DNA from: an uncultured Lachnospiraceae bacterium
GTDB lineage: Bacteria > Bacillota > Clostridia > Lachnospirales > Lachnospiraceae
NCBI GenBank assembly: GCA_910578085.1
Contig: CAJTPM010000018.1
Span: forward strand, 14,720-78,719
Direction: 5' to 3'
DNA: 64,000 bases
The position numbers and the translations under genes are program-made. Positions within the stretch are counted from its first letter, which is position 1. Each line of letters starts with the position of its first letter. The notes beneath the pieces are model-generated. The model saw only the letters and a list, made by a program, of their open reading frames with translations. It was not told where the DNA came from and did no database searches. Positions 41,723 to 51,657 of this stretch are shown piece by piece.

Positions 41723-42742
41723 ATGAAAAAGAAATTATGGGCGGTATTATTAACCGGTGCGATGGCGGCAGCTTTGCTGTCGGGCTGCGGCCAGGCGGCG
41801 GAGCCGGCAGCGGAAACAGCGCCGGAGACGCAGGCGGCGCAGGAGGAAGGAGAAGCGGCAGCTGAGGAGAAAGAAACGGAGGAAGCTTCGGGCGGAGGGT
41901 ATGATTTTGTTTTTGTGTGCCCGATCGTAGGCATGGAATACTGGAATCTTTGTTCGGACGGTATTGAGAAGGCGGATGCGGAACTGGGAACCCATACACA
42001 GATCATCGGCCCCACAGATTCCTCTACGTTCACCACAGAAATTGCGAATTACATGGAATCTGCTATCGCGACGCAGCCGGATGCCATCATGGCATATTCC
42101 GGGCTGGAAGTGATGGCGCCCCTGATTGAAAAGGCAAAAGAACAGGGCATTCCGTTTATCTCCATCGACAGCGATGCGCCGGATACTTCCAGAATTGCCT
42201 ATATCGGAACAGATCCCTATAATGCGGGATTTAAAACCGGCGAGGCCATGGTTGAATTCACAGGGGGAACAGGAAAGGTTGCGATTTTGTGCAGCTCCCT
42301 TTCTTCCGAAAAGGAGATGAAGGAAGTGGATGCTTTCAAGGATGCGTTAGAGGGACATGACATTGAGATCCTGACAATGGAAGAGACGGACGCGGACCTT
42401 GCTACCGCCGTGGTAAAAATGGAAGCGTTAGTATCCACTTATCCGGAGATGACAGCGGTGCTCGGTACATCCGCCTATGATGTGCAGGGAGCGGCAAAAG
42501 TGAAAAAAGAGAGGGGACTGGATGATCTGGTGCTGATCGGCTACGATGATCTGGATGAGACGTTAAATTATATCAGGGACGGCATCATCAACGGCGTTGT
42601 CGTACAGGATCCCTACAACATGGGATACCAGGGCGTATACCTGATGCATGAATATGTGGAGAAAGGGAGCCTGGAAGAAGAAAACTATGACACCGGTACG
42701 ATTCTGGTGACAAAAGAGAACGTGGATAACTACCGAGACTGA
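41723..42742 (+). CDS. Sugar ABC transporter substrate-binding lipoprotein (ribose type)
   Basis: 339 residues from the ATG at 41723 behind AAGGAGG. Signal peptide with lipobox ALLSGCG, a long Ala/Glu spacer, then the type-1 binding fold (FVFVCPIVGMEYWNLCSDGIEKADAEL, SIDSDAPDTSRIAYIGTDPYNAGFKTGEAM). Feeds the adjacent RbsC/RbsA-like permease and ATPase. Likely a pentose, hexose or polyol ligand. Confidence 0.93.
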   Translation: MKKKLWAVLLTGAMAAALLSGCGQAAEPAAETAPETQAAQEEGEAAAEEKETEEASGGGYDFVFVCPIVGMEYWNLCSDGIEKADAELGTHTQIIGPTDSSTFTTEIANYMESAIATQPDAIMAYSGLEVMAPLIEKAKEQGIPFISIDSDAPDTSRIAYIGTDPYNAGFKTGEAMVEFTGGTGKVAILCSSLSSEKEMKEVDAFKDALEGHDIEILTMEETDADLATAVVKMEALVSTYPEMTAVLGTSAYDVQGAAKVKKERGLDDLVLIGYDDLDETLNYIRDGIINGVVVQDPYNMGYQGVYLMHEYVEKGSLEEENYDTGTILVTKENVDNYRD

Positions 42743-42786
42743 GCACAGCCGACGGTACAGGCTATGCGGATGAAAGGAAGAGTAAG

Positions 42787-42865
42787 GTAACAGGGAAGGT
42801 TTCAGGTTTCCCTGTTACAGATAGAGCAAAAGGCTGCATACTGCGGAAAGGGATGCAGCCTTTTC
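42787..42865 (+). promoter_or_regulatory. Two hairpins between binding-protein and permease genes
   Basis: First GTAACAGGGA / TCCCTGTTAC (42787-42818), then AAAAGGCTGCAT / ATGCAGCCTTTT (about 42828-42865), just before the permease ribosome site. Such intergenic stems usually protect the binding-protein message and limit downstream transcription, giving excess binding protein. Confidence 0.7.
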
Positions 42866-42881
42866 TGAAAGGAGCATGAAA

Positions 42882-43838
42882 ATGAATGCAATAAAGAAGA
42901 TGATGAAAGTCAGGGAAATAGGGGTACTCATTCCGCTCCTGATATTGTGGTTGGTTACTTATTTTATCAATCATGCATTTTTTTCTGCCACTAGTATGAT
43001 TGCGCTGTTTCGGTCGATCTCCGTTTCGGCCCTGGGCGCCATAGGAGCATCTTTTGTCTTTTGCTGCGGCATGATGGATGTGTCGGGGGGCTCCATTTAC
43101 GGACTGGCGGGCATGATGACGGCGATCGCGATGAAAGAATGGGGGATGCCGGTGCCGGTTGCCATTCTGGTCGGTTTGCTTGTGGGCATGATCTTCGGCA
43201 TGGTCAACAGTCTGATCATCAACGGGCTGGATATCCCGGCATTTATTGCGACGCTGGGATCCCAATATATTGCAAGAGGGATCGTGAACGTCGTGTCGGA
43301 GGGGCGGTCCTATACAGGGTTTCCGGCCAGTTTTAACAGGATCGGCGAAGTCGGCCCTCTGGGAATTCCCTGGAGTATTTATATCAGTCTGATCGTCGCG
43401 GCAATTGCGGCCTGGATGTTAAAGTATTCCGTCTTCGGCAGGGAACTGATGGCCGTGGGCGGCAATGCGGAGACAGCCCGTGTCTGCGGCATCAATATCA
43501 AAAGAGTCAGAAATATGGCTTTTGTGAGCAACGCGGTGCTCTGTGCGTTAGCCGGCATTTTATCTTCGGCCAGGCTGCAGACGGCCCAGGCAGCGGCAGG
43601 CACAGGCTGGGAGATGACGGTCATCGCGGCGGCGATCATCGGCGGCGTCAGCATGTACGGCGGTTCCGCCACGATTATCGGCGCCCTGCTTGGGGTGGGC
43701 ATCATGGAAACGCTGACGGTATCCATGACGATGATCAAAGTCAATGCCTACTGGCAGAGAGTGGTGATCGGCGTTGTCATTGTTCTGGCTGTGGGAATGG
43801 ACACCTATAAGCGGAAGCATCTGTCCGGAGGAAAGTGA
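42882..43838 (+). CDS. Sugar ABC transporter permease (RbsC type)
   Basis: 318 residues. The ATG at 42882 is seven bases after AAAGGAG; the ATG at 42876 is too close. About eight to ten hydrophobic segments, with the RbsC features MMDVSGGSIYGLAGMMTAIAM and GNAETARVCGINIKRV. Conserved GISMYGGSATIIGALLGV-type block near the end. Confidence 0.93.
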   Translation: MNAIKKMMKVREIGVLIPLLILWLVTYFINHAFFSATSMIALFRSISVSALGAIGASFVFCCGMMDVSGGSIYGLAGMMTAIAMKEWGMPVPVAILVGLLVGMIFGMVNSLIINGLDIPAFIATLGSQYIARGIVNVVSEGRSYTGFPASFNRIGEVGPLGIPWSIYISLIVAAIAAWMLKYSVFGRELMAVGGNAETARVCGINIKRVRNMAFVSNAVLCALAGILSSARLQTAQAAAGTGWEMTVIAAAIIGGVSMYGGSATIIGALLGVGIMETLTVSMTMIKVNAYWQRVVIGVVIVLAVGMDTYKRKHLSGGK

Positions 43839-43839
43839 T

Positions 43840-45372
43840 ATGGAGAAGAAGATTATTTTGGAGATGAAACATATTACAAAACGCTTTCAGGGCGTTATGG
43901 CGCTTGACGATGTCACGTTTCATGCGTATAAGGGAGAAATTCTGGCATTATGCGGGGAGAACGGTGCGGGGAAGTCCACGTTAATGAAAATTCTCAGCGG
44001 TTCCTATCCGGAAACCAGTTATGAGGGCGAGATCTATATTAACGGGGAAGCATGTCACTTTATGGATCCGGCACAGTCGGAGAACATGGGGATTGGTATG
44101 ATCTATCAGGAGATCAGCATGCATCTGGATATGACAGTGGCGGAAAATCTGTTTATCGGCCGGTGGCCCATGAAGGGCAGACAGGTAGACTGGAAAAAGA
44201 TGAATGCCAAAGCAAAAGAATATCTGGACCTGGTCGGTCTGGATATTGAGCCGGATGATGTTTTACGGCAGTTGGGTGCCAGCAAACAGCAGCTCGTGTC
44301 CATTGCCAGAGCCCTCAGCAAGGATCTGAAAATTCTGGTGTTGGACGAACCCACGTCGCCGTTAACCCAAAAGGAATCTGAAATTCTGTTTCGGATTTTA
44401 CAGTCCTTAAAAGAGCGGGGCATCGCCTGCATCCTGATCACGCACAAGATGGATGAGGTATTTCAGAATGCGGATAGAGTGACGGTTCTTCGGGATGGGA
44501 AAAGTGTGGCTTCTTATTTGCTGGAAGAGACTGATGAAAAGAGGATTGTTGCGGATATGGTGGGACGGGAGATCACCAATTTCTACCCGAAAGAAAAAGT
44601 GCCGATCGGCGGACCGATCATGGAAGTAAAGGATTTTTCTGTTCCCCATCCGTCCATCCCGGGAAGAAAGATCATTGACAATGTGTCTTTTTGTCTGCAT
44701 CAGGGAGAGATCCTGGGCATTGCGGGACTTGTGGGAGCGGGCAGAAGCGAACTGGTGAATGCGGTCTTTGGGAAAGATAAAAAACTTTCCGGAAAAGTTT
44801 TGGTCAACGGCCTGGAAGTGCGGATCAAATCCCCTGCCGACGCCATGAAGCAGGGGATCGCACTGTTAACCGAAGAACGGAAAAAAGACGGCATTATAGG
44901 CGGAATGTCGATTAGAGAAAATATCACGCTGCCCTCCTTAAAAAAGGTGTCCGGAAAGGGAATCTTAAACTTCAGGAAAGAGCGGGAACTGTCTCAGAAG
45001 TATTTTGAAGGCCTGAATGTCAAAGCGCCCGGGAGCGATACGCTGCTCGGACAGTTGTCCGGCGGAAACCAGCAGAAAGTCGTCTTAGGGAAGTGGATCG
45101 CGAGAGAACCGCAGATCCTGATACTGGATGAGCCCACCAGAGGAATCGACGTGGGGGCAAAATATGAGATCTACAAGATCATCGTGGATCTGGCAAGGCA
45201 GGGAAAGGGCATTATTATGATCTCATCCGAACTGCCCGAACTGTTATCCATGGCAGACCGGATCATGGTAATTTCCGATCAGAAGATCAGAGGAACGTTA
45301 AGTGCGGAGGAGGCCACACAGCAGAAGGTAATGGAATTGTCGGCATTATCGGAAAGCAGTATGGCACAGTGA
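43840..45372 (+). CDS. Sugar ABC transporter ATP-binding protein, two cassettes (RbsA type)
   Basis: 510 residues. First cassette: Walker A GENGAGKST, Walker B VLVLDEPTSPLT. Second cassette (about 260-510): degenerate Walker A GLVGAGRSEL, signature LSGGNQQKVVLGKWI, Walker B ILILDEPTRGID. The degenerate second site is usual in the family. It starts one base after the permease stop. Confidence 0.95.
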   Translation: MEKKIILEMKHITKRFQGVMALDDVTFHAYKGEILALCGENGAGKSTLMKILSGSYPETSYEGEIYINGEACHFMDPAQSENMGIGMIYQEISMHLDMTVAENLFIGRWPMKGRQVDWKKMNAKAKEYLDLVGLDIEPDDVLRQLGASKQQLVSIARALSKDLKILVLDEPTSPLTQKESEILFRILQSLKERGIACILITHKMDEVFQNADRVTVLRDGKSVASYLLEETDEKRIVADMVGREITNFYPKEKVPIGGPIMEVKDFSVPHPSIPGRKIIDNVSFCLHQGEILGIAGLVGAGRSELVNAVFGKDKKLSGKVLVNGLEVRIKSPADAMKQGIALLTEERKKDGIIGGMSIRENITLPSLKKVSGKGILNFRKERELSQKYFEGLNVKAPGSDTLLGQLSGGNQQKVVLGKWIAREPQILILDEPTRGIDVGAKYEIYKIIVDLARQGKGIIMISSELPELLSMADRIMVISDQKIRGTLSAEEATQQKVMELSALSESSMAQ

Positions 45373-45426
45373 ATTAAAGAACGCAGTATCACAGGCTGTG
45401 CCTGCGATATGCAGGAGGTGTAAAAA

Positions 45427-46272
45427 ATGAAGCAGACGATCTCAGTGAAAATGGATCATGAAGTTTTGGTCTACATGAACGGACTTTCTTATGCCTGCAG
45501 ACAACATTGGTTTCATCATACCATGCAGGATTTAAAGATGGATCTTATCGTGCCGAAAATGCGGGAGGGACATAAACCCTGTCCTGCCATCGTATGGATC
45601 TGCGGCGGCGCATACCGGGTGGTGGATCGTTCCATATGGATGCCGGAGATGATCTGGTTTGCCAGAAAAGGATATGTGGTGGCAAGTGTGGAATACCGTA
45701 CAAGCAATGAAGCGCAGTTTCCGGCGGCGCTTATCGATGTAAAAGCGGCGATCCGCTATCTGAAGGCACATGCGGAAACCTTTGCGATCGATCCGGACAG
45801 GATCTGCGTGATGGGAGAATCAGCAGGCGGCACACTGGCCTGTCTGGCGGGCCTTACGGCGGGCGCAGAAGAATTTGAGCAGGGCGATAATCTCCGGGTA
45901 GACAGTTCCGTAAAAGCGGTGGTGGACTTTTACGGTCTGGTGGATTTTACGATCCCTGCCTTACATGTAAGCGAGGAAATTCCCGCCTGGACCATACAGG
46001 ACTTTCTGGGAGAGGATTACTCGGAGGAGGTGGCCAGGAAGGCAAGCGCCGTCGCCTATGTGAATGAAAATACTCCGCCTTTTCTGATCCTGCACGGAAC
46101 AAAGGACCAGGTGGTTCCGATTCGTCAGAGCGAAGTGCTGGAAGAGGCGTTAAAGAGGCATCATGTTTATTATGAAGCCTATCTGCTGGAGGGCGCCGAA
46201 CATGGAACGGACGAATTTTATCAGGAGGAGGTACTGCAGAGGGTGGCGGCGTTTTTGGATAAGGTGGTATAA
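45427..46272 (+). CDS. Alpha/beta-hydrolase esterase (BD-FAE/hormone-sensitive lipase type)
   Basis: 281 residues. Oxyanion-hole region VWICGGAYR, nucleophile elbow GESAGG (Ser near residue 136), acid in GTKDQVVP, and catalytic His in GAEHGTDEF. No signal peptide, so cytosolic. In a sugar-uptake operon it would de-esterify the imported glycoside or a sugar ester; acetyl and feruloyl substrates are typical for this family. The last gene of the interrupting block. Confidence 0.88.
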   Translation: MKQTISVKMDHEVLVYMNGLSYACRQHWFHHTMQDLKMDLIVPKMREGHKPCPAIVWICGGAYRVVDRSIWMPEMIWFARKGYVVASVEYRTSNEAQFPAALIDVKAAIRYLKAHAETFAIDPDRICVMGESAGGTLACLAGLTAGAEEFEQGDNLRVDSSVKAVVDFYGLVDFTIPALHVSEEIPAWTIQDFLGEDYSEEVARKASAVAYVNENTPPFLILHGTKDQVVPIRQSEVLEEALKRHHVYYEAYLLEGAEHGTDEFYQEEVLQRVAAFLDKVV

Positions 46273-46287
46273 ATTTTATTTCACCTC

Positions 46288-46316
46288 TTGACAGCATCCG
46301 GCGCGTATGCTATCTT
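46288..46316 (+). promoter_or_regulatory. rplJ promoter
   Basis: TTGACA (46288-46293), 17 bases, TATCTT (46311-46316). Needed because the usual read-through from rplKA is cut off. Confidence 0.65.
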
Positions 46317-46327
46317 AAAAAAGGTCG

Positions 46328-46443
46328 TAAGACCTGCCGAAGACAGCAGGCGCCGGAGAACCGGCATAAGGACAGCCGCCTGCCGAGGAAAAAGTGGAAT
46401 TTACAGAACTTTTTACCTTCCTGTCTTTTGGAAGGTTTTTTTA
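46328..46443 (+). ncRNA. L10 leader with attenuator
   Basis: Leader of the rplJL message. GACCTGCCGAAGACAGCAGG and CCGCCTGCCGAGG flank a GCCGG-AGAA-CCGGC hairpin: the kink-turn structure that binds L10/(L12)4. Downstream, ACCTTCC / GGAAGGT followed by seven T (46415-46443) is an intrinsic terminator that L10 binding can favour. Confidence 0.85.
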
Positions 46444-46493
46444 TTCCCGGCCGATGGGAAGCTTCGGTGTAAAATCTAAAAGGAGGTAAAAAA

Positions 46494-47027
46494 ATGGCAA
46501 AGGTTGAACTGAAAAAGCCTATCGTAGAAGAAATATCCGCTGCAATTAAGGATGCCCAGACAGTTGTACTTGTCGATTACCGTGGACTTACGGTAGAACA
46601 GGATACGAATCTCAGAAGGCAGCTTCGTGAAGCTGGCGTAGGATACAAAGTTTACAAGAATACGTTCATGAATTTTGCGTTCAAGGGAACAGACTGTGAA
46701 GGCCTGTCAGATCTGCTGGAAGGACCAAGCGCTATGGCAACCTGTGATACGGATGCTACCGCAGCAGCCAGGGTTCTGTGCAAGTTTGCGAAGACAGCAC
46801 CGGCATTGGAGATCAAAGGCGGTGTGGTGGAAGGCACTGTGTATGACGCAAAGGGAATTGAGCAGATTTCCAATATTCCTTCCAGAGAGGAACTGTTGTC
46901 AAGGCTGCTTGGCAGCATGCAGTCACCTGTTACAAATCTTGCCCGCGTACTGAAACAGATCGCAGAGAAAGATGGAGACACAGCTTCTGCAGAGGCTGAA
47001 ACAGCGGAAGCGCCTGCAGAGGCATAA
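46494..47027 (+). CDS. rplJ: 50S ribosomal protein L10
   Basis: 177 residues. MAKVELKKPIVEEISAAIKDAQTVVLVDYRGLTVEQ start; the C-terminal helix that holds L7/L12 dimers is present, then an Ala/Glu-rich tail. RBS AAAAGGAGGT. Autoregulation through the leader upstream. Confidence 0.98.
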   Translation: MAKVELKKPIVEEISAAIKDAQTVVLVDYRGLTVEQDTNLRRQLREAGVGYKVYKNTFMNFAFKGTDCEGLSDLLEGPSAMATCDTDATAAARVLCKFAKTAPALEIKGGVVEGTVYDAKGIEQISNIPSREELLSRLLGSMQSPVTNLARVLKQIAEKDGDTASAEAETAEAPAEA

Positions 47028-47079
47028 ACTGAACCTGAAAGAAGCGTAGAAAAACATAAATAAAATGGAGGAAAAAATC

Positions 47080-47454
47080 ATGGCAAAATTATCCACACAG
47101 GAATTTATTGATGCTATCAAAGAGTTATCCGTAATGGAATTAAATGATCTTGTAAAAGCATGTGAAGAGGAATTCGGCGTATCCGCAGCAGCAGGCGTCG
47201 TTGTTGCAGCAGCAGCAGGCCCGGCAGAGGCAGCGGAAGAGAAGACAGAATTTGACGTTGAGCTGACAGAGATCGGCGCAGAGAAGATCAAAGTAATCAA
47301 AGTTGTTCGTGAGGCAACAGGTCTTGGTCTGAAGGAAGCGAAAGAAGCAGTTGAGTCCGCTCCGAAGGTATTGAAAGAGGCGGTTTCCAAGGAAGAAGCA
47401 GAAGAGCTGAAGAAGAAATTGGAAGAAGTAGGAGCAAAGGTTACTCTGAAATAA
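47080..47454 (+). CDS. rplL: 50S ribosomal protein L7/L12
   Basis: 124 residues from the ATG at 47080. Dimerisation helices (about 1-35), Ala/Gly hinge, and the factor-binding C-terminal domain (IKVIKVVREATGLGLKEAKEAVESAP). Confidence 0.98.
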   Translation: MAKLSTQEFIDAIKELSVMELNDLVKACEEEFGVSAAAGVVVAAAAGPAEAAEEKTEFDVELTEIGAEKIKVIKVVREATGLGLKEAKEAVESAPKVLKEAVSKEEAEELKKKLEEVGAKVTLK

Positions 47455-47482
47455 ATTCTGTGAGATATCTACGTAAGATAAC

Positions 47483-47515
47483 GCCATCTGCCCGGTTTTG
47501 GGCGGATGGCTTTCG
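47483..47515 (+). terminator. Terminator/attenuator after rplL
   Basis: An 11-bp perfect stem GCCATCTGCCC / GGGCGGATGGC, then TTTCGCTATTTTT. Reduces read-through from rplJL into rpoBC, as in many bacteria. Confidence 0.85.
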
Positions 47516-47556
47516 CTATTTTTATCCTATTTAATAAAAAATTCTTAATTTTTTTC

Positions 47557-47586
47557 TTGACGGGCAAAAATGATCTGTAGTATACT
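47557..47586 (+). promoter_or_regulatory. rpoB promoter
   Basis: TTGACG (47557-47562), 18 bases, TATACT (47581-47586), 90 bases before rpoB. A direct start for rpoBC beyond the attenuator. Confidence 0.7.
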
Positions 47587-47675
47587 GGATAATGCACTAT
47601 TGTGGTGAGGTATGCTTATTCGTGCCCAAAATACCGGAAAATAGGCAATAAATACAGAGAACGGGGTGAATGTTG

Positions 47676-50600
47676 ATGGAAAAAAACAGAATACGTCCAA
47701 TGGCTTCCGGGAAGCAGATACGTATGAGTTATCAAAGGCACAAAGAGGTTCTGGAAATGCCGAATCTGATCGAAGTCCAGAAAGATTCCTACGGATGGTT
47801 TCTTGGTGAAGGACTGAGAGAAGTCTTTGATGATATTTCTCCGATTACAGATTACAGCGGGCAGCTCAGTCTGGAATTTGTAGACTTTGAATTATGTAAA
47901 GACGACGTGAAGTATTCTATTGAAAAATGTAAAGAGCGGGATGCGACCTATGCGGCTCCGCTGAAAGTGAGAGTGCGTCTTTATAATAAGGAGAAGGAAG
48001 AGATCAGCGAACATGAGATCTTCATGGGCGACCTTCCGCTTATGACGGAGACAGGCACCTTTGTGATCAATGGCGCAGAGCGTGTTATCGTCAGCCAGCT
48101 TGTTCGTTCCCCCGGCATTTATTATGATATCACAAAGGCAAAATTTGGTAAAGAACTGTATGCCTGCACGGTGATCCCCAACAGGGGTGCATGGTTGGAG
48201 TATGAGACCGATGCAAACGACGTGTTTTATGTGCGTGTAGACAGGACAAGAAAAGTGCCGATCACGGCATTGATCCGTGCACTCGGCGTGGGCACAAACG
48301 AAGAGATCATTGAACTGTTCGGTGAGGAACCGAAGATCCAGGCAAGTATTGCAAAGGACCCTTCTACGAATTATCAGGAGGGTATGTTAGAGTTATATAA
48401 AAAGATACGTCCCGGTGAGCCGCTCAGTGTAGACAGCGCCTCCAGTTTGATCAATGGTATGTTTTTTGATCCGAGACGTTATGATCTGGCGAAGGTGGGC
48501 AGATATAAGTTTAATAAGAAACTGATGTTAAAGAACAGAATTCGCGGTTTTGCGCTGGCGGAGGATGCTGTGGATCTGCAGACAGGTGAAATTATAGCGG
48601 CGGCAGGGACAAAACTGACGGCGGAACTGGCGGACGCGATTCAGAACGCGGCGATTCCGGCTGTCATGGTGGAAACACCGGAGAAAAATGTGAAAATTCT
48701 GTCCAATATGATGGTGGATTTGGGGAATTATGTAAACTGTGACCCGAAAGAACTGGGTATAAAAGAACTGGTATATTATCCTGTTCTGGCGCAGATTTTG
48801 GAGGAGTATGCGGGGGATGAGGACGCCATTAGAGAAGCAGTTCGGAAAAATGTGCATGAACTTGTGCCGAAGCATATTACAAAGGAAGATATTCTGGCAT
48901 CCATCAACTATAATATTCATCTGGAATACGGTATCGGCAACTCCGATGATATCGACCATCTTGGCAACAGACGGATCAGGGCGGTGGGCGAACTGCTGCA
49001 GAACCAGTACCGGATCGGTCTTTCCAGACTGGAGAGAGTTGTCAGGGAGAGAATGACAACTCACGATGCGGAGAATCTGTCTCCTCAGGCGCTGATCAAT
49101 ATCAAGCCGGTGCAGGCGGCGGTGAAGGAATTCTTTGGTTCCTCCCAGCTGTCCCAGTTTATGGACCAGACCAACCCGCTGGGCGAATTAACTCATAAAA
49201 GACGTTTATCGGCCCTTGGCCCGGGTGGTCTTTCCAGAGACCGTGCCGGATTCGAGGTGCGTGACGTACATTATACACACTATGGGCGTATGTGTCCGAT
49301 TGAGACGCCGGAGGGTCCTAACATCGGTCTGATCAACTCGTTGGCATGCTATGCGCGGATCAATGAGTACGGCTTTGTGGAGGCGCCTTACCGTAAGATT
49401 GATAAGAGCGATCCGGAAAATCCAAGGGTTACGGATGAAATTATTTATATGACGGCGGACGAAGAGGACGCTTATTATGTGGCGCAGGCTTCCGCCGCGT
49501 TAGATGAGAATGGTTACTTTATCGGAAAGAGCGTGTCCGGCCGTTATATGGAGGAGACGAAGGACTATCCGATCAAACGCATGGACTACATGGATGTATC
49601 GCCGAAGATGGTGTTCTCGGTGGCGACGGCGCTCATTCCATTTTTGCAGAACGACGATGCCCACCGTGCGCTGATGGGTTCCAATATGCAGCGTCAGGCT
49701 GTGCCGCTTCTGTTTCCGGAGGCGCCTGCGGTAGGGACCGGTATGGAGCAGAAGGCTGCTGTGGATTCCGGTGTCTGCGTGATTGCGGGAAAGAGCGGTA
49801 CGGTTACTTATGTATCTTCCCGGATCATCAAGATAGTATGCGATGACGGGGAGCAGGATGAGTATCATCTGACCAAGTTTGTGAGAAGCAACCAGTCCAA
49901 CTGTTACAACCAGAAACCCATCGTGAAGAAGGGGGATCATGTGAAAGCCGGGGAGGTGATCGCAGACGGTCCTTCCACGGCCCAGGGTGAACTGGCGCTG
50001 GGGGAAAACCCGTTGATCGGTTTTATGACATGGGAAGGCTATAACTACGAGGATGCCGTTCTGATCAGCGAGAGGCTTGTGCGGGAGGACGTCTATACTT
50101 CCATTCACATTGAGGAGTACGAGGCGGAAGCCCGGGATACAAAGCTAGGTGCGGAGTGCATTACGAAGGATGTGCCGGGCGTGGGCGACGATGCGCTGAA
50201 AGATCTGGACAGCAACGGTATCATCCGTATCGGCGCAGAAGTCCGGGCCGGAGATATTCTGGTGGGCAAGGTGACGCCAAAGGGTGAGACGGAGCTGACA
50301 GCGGAGGAAAGACTGCTTCGGGCAATCTTCGGCGAGAAGGCCAGAGAGGTACGTGATACCTCCCTGAAAGTGCCCCACGGTGAATACGGTATCGTTATTG
50401 ATGCAAAGGTATTTACGAGAGAAAACGGCGATGAACTGTCTCCCGGCGTGAATATGGCTGTCCGCATTTACATCGCACAGAAGAGAAAGATTTCTGTGGG
50501 GGATAAGATGGCAGGCCGCCATGGCAACAAGGGCGTTGTGTCCCGGGTGCTGCCGGTGGAAGATATGCCTTACCTGCCCAACGGACGACCGCTTGATATT

Positions 50601-51545
50601 GTGTTAAATCCTCTGGGCGTTCCCTCCCGTATGAACGTAGGACAGGTACTGGAGATCCATCTGTCCCTGGCGGCCAAGGTGTTAGGGTTTAATGTGGCGA
50701 CGCCGGTGTTTGACGGGGCAAAGGAAATTGATATAGAAGACACGTTGGAGATGGCAAACGATTATGCCAATACAGAGTGGGAAGAGTTCGAAGAGAAATA
50801 TAAAGATATTGTGTTGCCGGAAGTGATGCAGTATCTGTATGATCACAGAGACCATCGCGCGGTGTGGAAAGGCGTTCCCATCTCTAAAGACGGTAAAGTG
50901 AGGCTGCGGGACGGCAGAAGCGGAGAATACTTCGATGCGCCTGTTACCATCGGCCATATGCACTATCTGAAACTGCATCACCTGGTGGATGATAAGATCC
51001 ATGCCCGTGCGACGGGCCCGTATTCCCTCGTAACGCAGCAGCCTCTTGGCGGTAAAGCGCAGTTCGGCGGCCAGCGTTTCGGTGAGATGGAGGTGTGGGC
51101 GTTAGAGGCTTATGGCGCGTCCTATACACTGCAGGAGATCCTGACTGTGAAGTCGGACGATGTGGTGGGACGTGTGAAGACCTACGAGGCCATCATCAAA
51201 GGCGAGAATATACCGGAGCCCGGTATTCCGGAATCCTTCAAGGTGCTGTTAAAGGAGCTGCAGTCCCTGGGACTGGACATCCGTGTGCTGCGTGATGATA
51301 ATACCGAGGTTGAGGTGATGGAATCCGTAGACTATGGCGAGAATGATTACCGCTATGAGATGGAGGGCGACAAGAACTATAACCGGGACGAGGAATCTTT
51401 TGACGGCTATCAGACGCAGGAGTTTTCATCGGAGGGTGAACTGGAGAATGTGGAAGAGGAACCCGACGGAGAAGAGGAAGACTACTATGAGGGCGAGGAG
51501 CTCGAGGCAGAGATCTATGGGGAACCGGAGTATGAGAATTCATAA
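47676..51545 (+). CDS. rpoB: RNA polymerase beta subunit
   Basis: 1289 residues from the ATG at 47676, which has GGGGTGA at a good distance; the ATG at 47670 is too close to it. The rifampicin pocket reads FFGSSQLSQFMDQTNPLGEL then THKRRLSALGPGGLSRDRAG, with wild-type residues at the usual resistance sites. C-terminal conserved GGKAQFGGQRFGEMEVWALEAYGA. The last 80 residues form an acidic Tyr/Glu-rich tail (EGELENVEEEPDGEEEDYYEGEE). Confidence 0.99.
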   Translation: MEKNRIRPMASGKQIRMSYQRHKEVLEMPNLIEVQKDSYGWFLGEGLREVFDDISPITDYSGQLSLEFVDFELCKDDVKYSIEKCKERDATYAAPLKVRVRLYNKEKEEISEHEIFMGDLPLMTETGTFVINGAERVIVSQLVRSPGIYYDITKAKFGKELYACTVIPNRGAWLEYETDANDVFYVRVDRTRKVPITALIRALGVGTNEEIIELFGEEPKIQASIAKDPSTNYQEGMLELYKKIRPGEPLSVDSASSLINGMFFDPRRYDLAKVGRYKFNKKLMLKNRIRGFALAEDAVDLQTGEIIAAAGTKLTAELADAIQNAAIPAVMVETPEKNVKILSNMMVDLGNYVNCDPKELGIKELVYYPVLAQILEEYAGDEDAIREAVRKNVHELVPKHITKEDILASINYNIHLEYGIGNSDDIDHLGNRRIRAVGELLQNQYRIGLSRLERVVRERMTTHDAENLSPQALINIKPVQAAVKEFFGSSQLSQFMDQTNPLGELTHKRRLSALGPGGLSRDRAGFEVRDVHYTHYGRMCPIETPEGPNIGLINSLACYARINEYGFVEAPYRKIDKSDPENPRVTDEIIYMTADEEDAYYVAQASAALDENGYFIGKSVSGRYMEETKDYPIKRMDYMDVSPKMVFSVATALIPFLQNDDAHRALMGSNMQRQAVPLLFPEAPAVGTGMEQKAAVDSGVCVIAGKSGTVTYVSSRIIKIVCDDGEQDEYHLTKFVRSNQSNCYNQKPIVKKGDHVKAGEVIADGPSTAQGELALGENPLIGFMTWEGYNYEDAVLISERLVREDVYTSIHIEEYEAEARDTKLGAECITKDVPGVGDDALKDLDSNGIIRIGAEVRAGDILVGKVTPKGETELTAEERLLRAIFGEKAREVRDTSLKVPHGEYGIVIDAKVFTRENGDELSPGVNMAVRIYIAQKRKISVGDKMAGRHGNKGVVSRVLPVEDMPYLPNGRPLDIVLNPLGVPSRMNVGQVLEIHLSLAAKVLGFNVATPVFDGAKEIDIEDTLEMANDYANTEWEEFEEKYKDIVLPEVMQYLYDHRDHRAVWKGVPISKDGKVRLRDGRSGEYFDAPVTIGHMHYLKLHHLVDDKIHARATGPYSLVTQQPLGGKAQFGGQRFGEMEVWALEAYGASYTLQEILTVKSDDVVGRVKTYEAIIKGENIPEPGIPESFKVLLKELQSLGLDIRVLRDDNTEVEVMESVDYGENDYRYEMEGDKNYNRDEESFDGYQTQEFSSEGELENVEEEPDGEEEDYYEGEELEAEIYGEPEYENS

Positions 51546-51657
51546 CAGTTCAGCTGCATAAGCAGAAGCGGATACAAAGCAGCGGCTTTGATCAATGGAA
51601 GGACTGAACTGTCAGTGGATTTGGTCGATAAAGGCATCATAAAAAATGGAGGGAATC

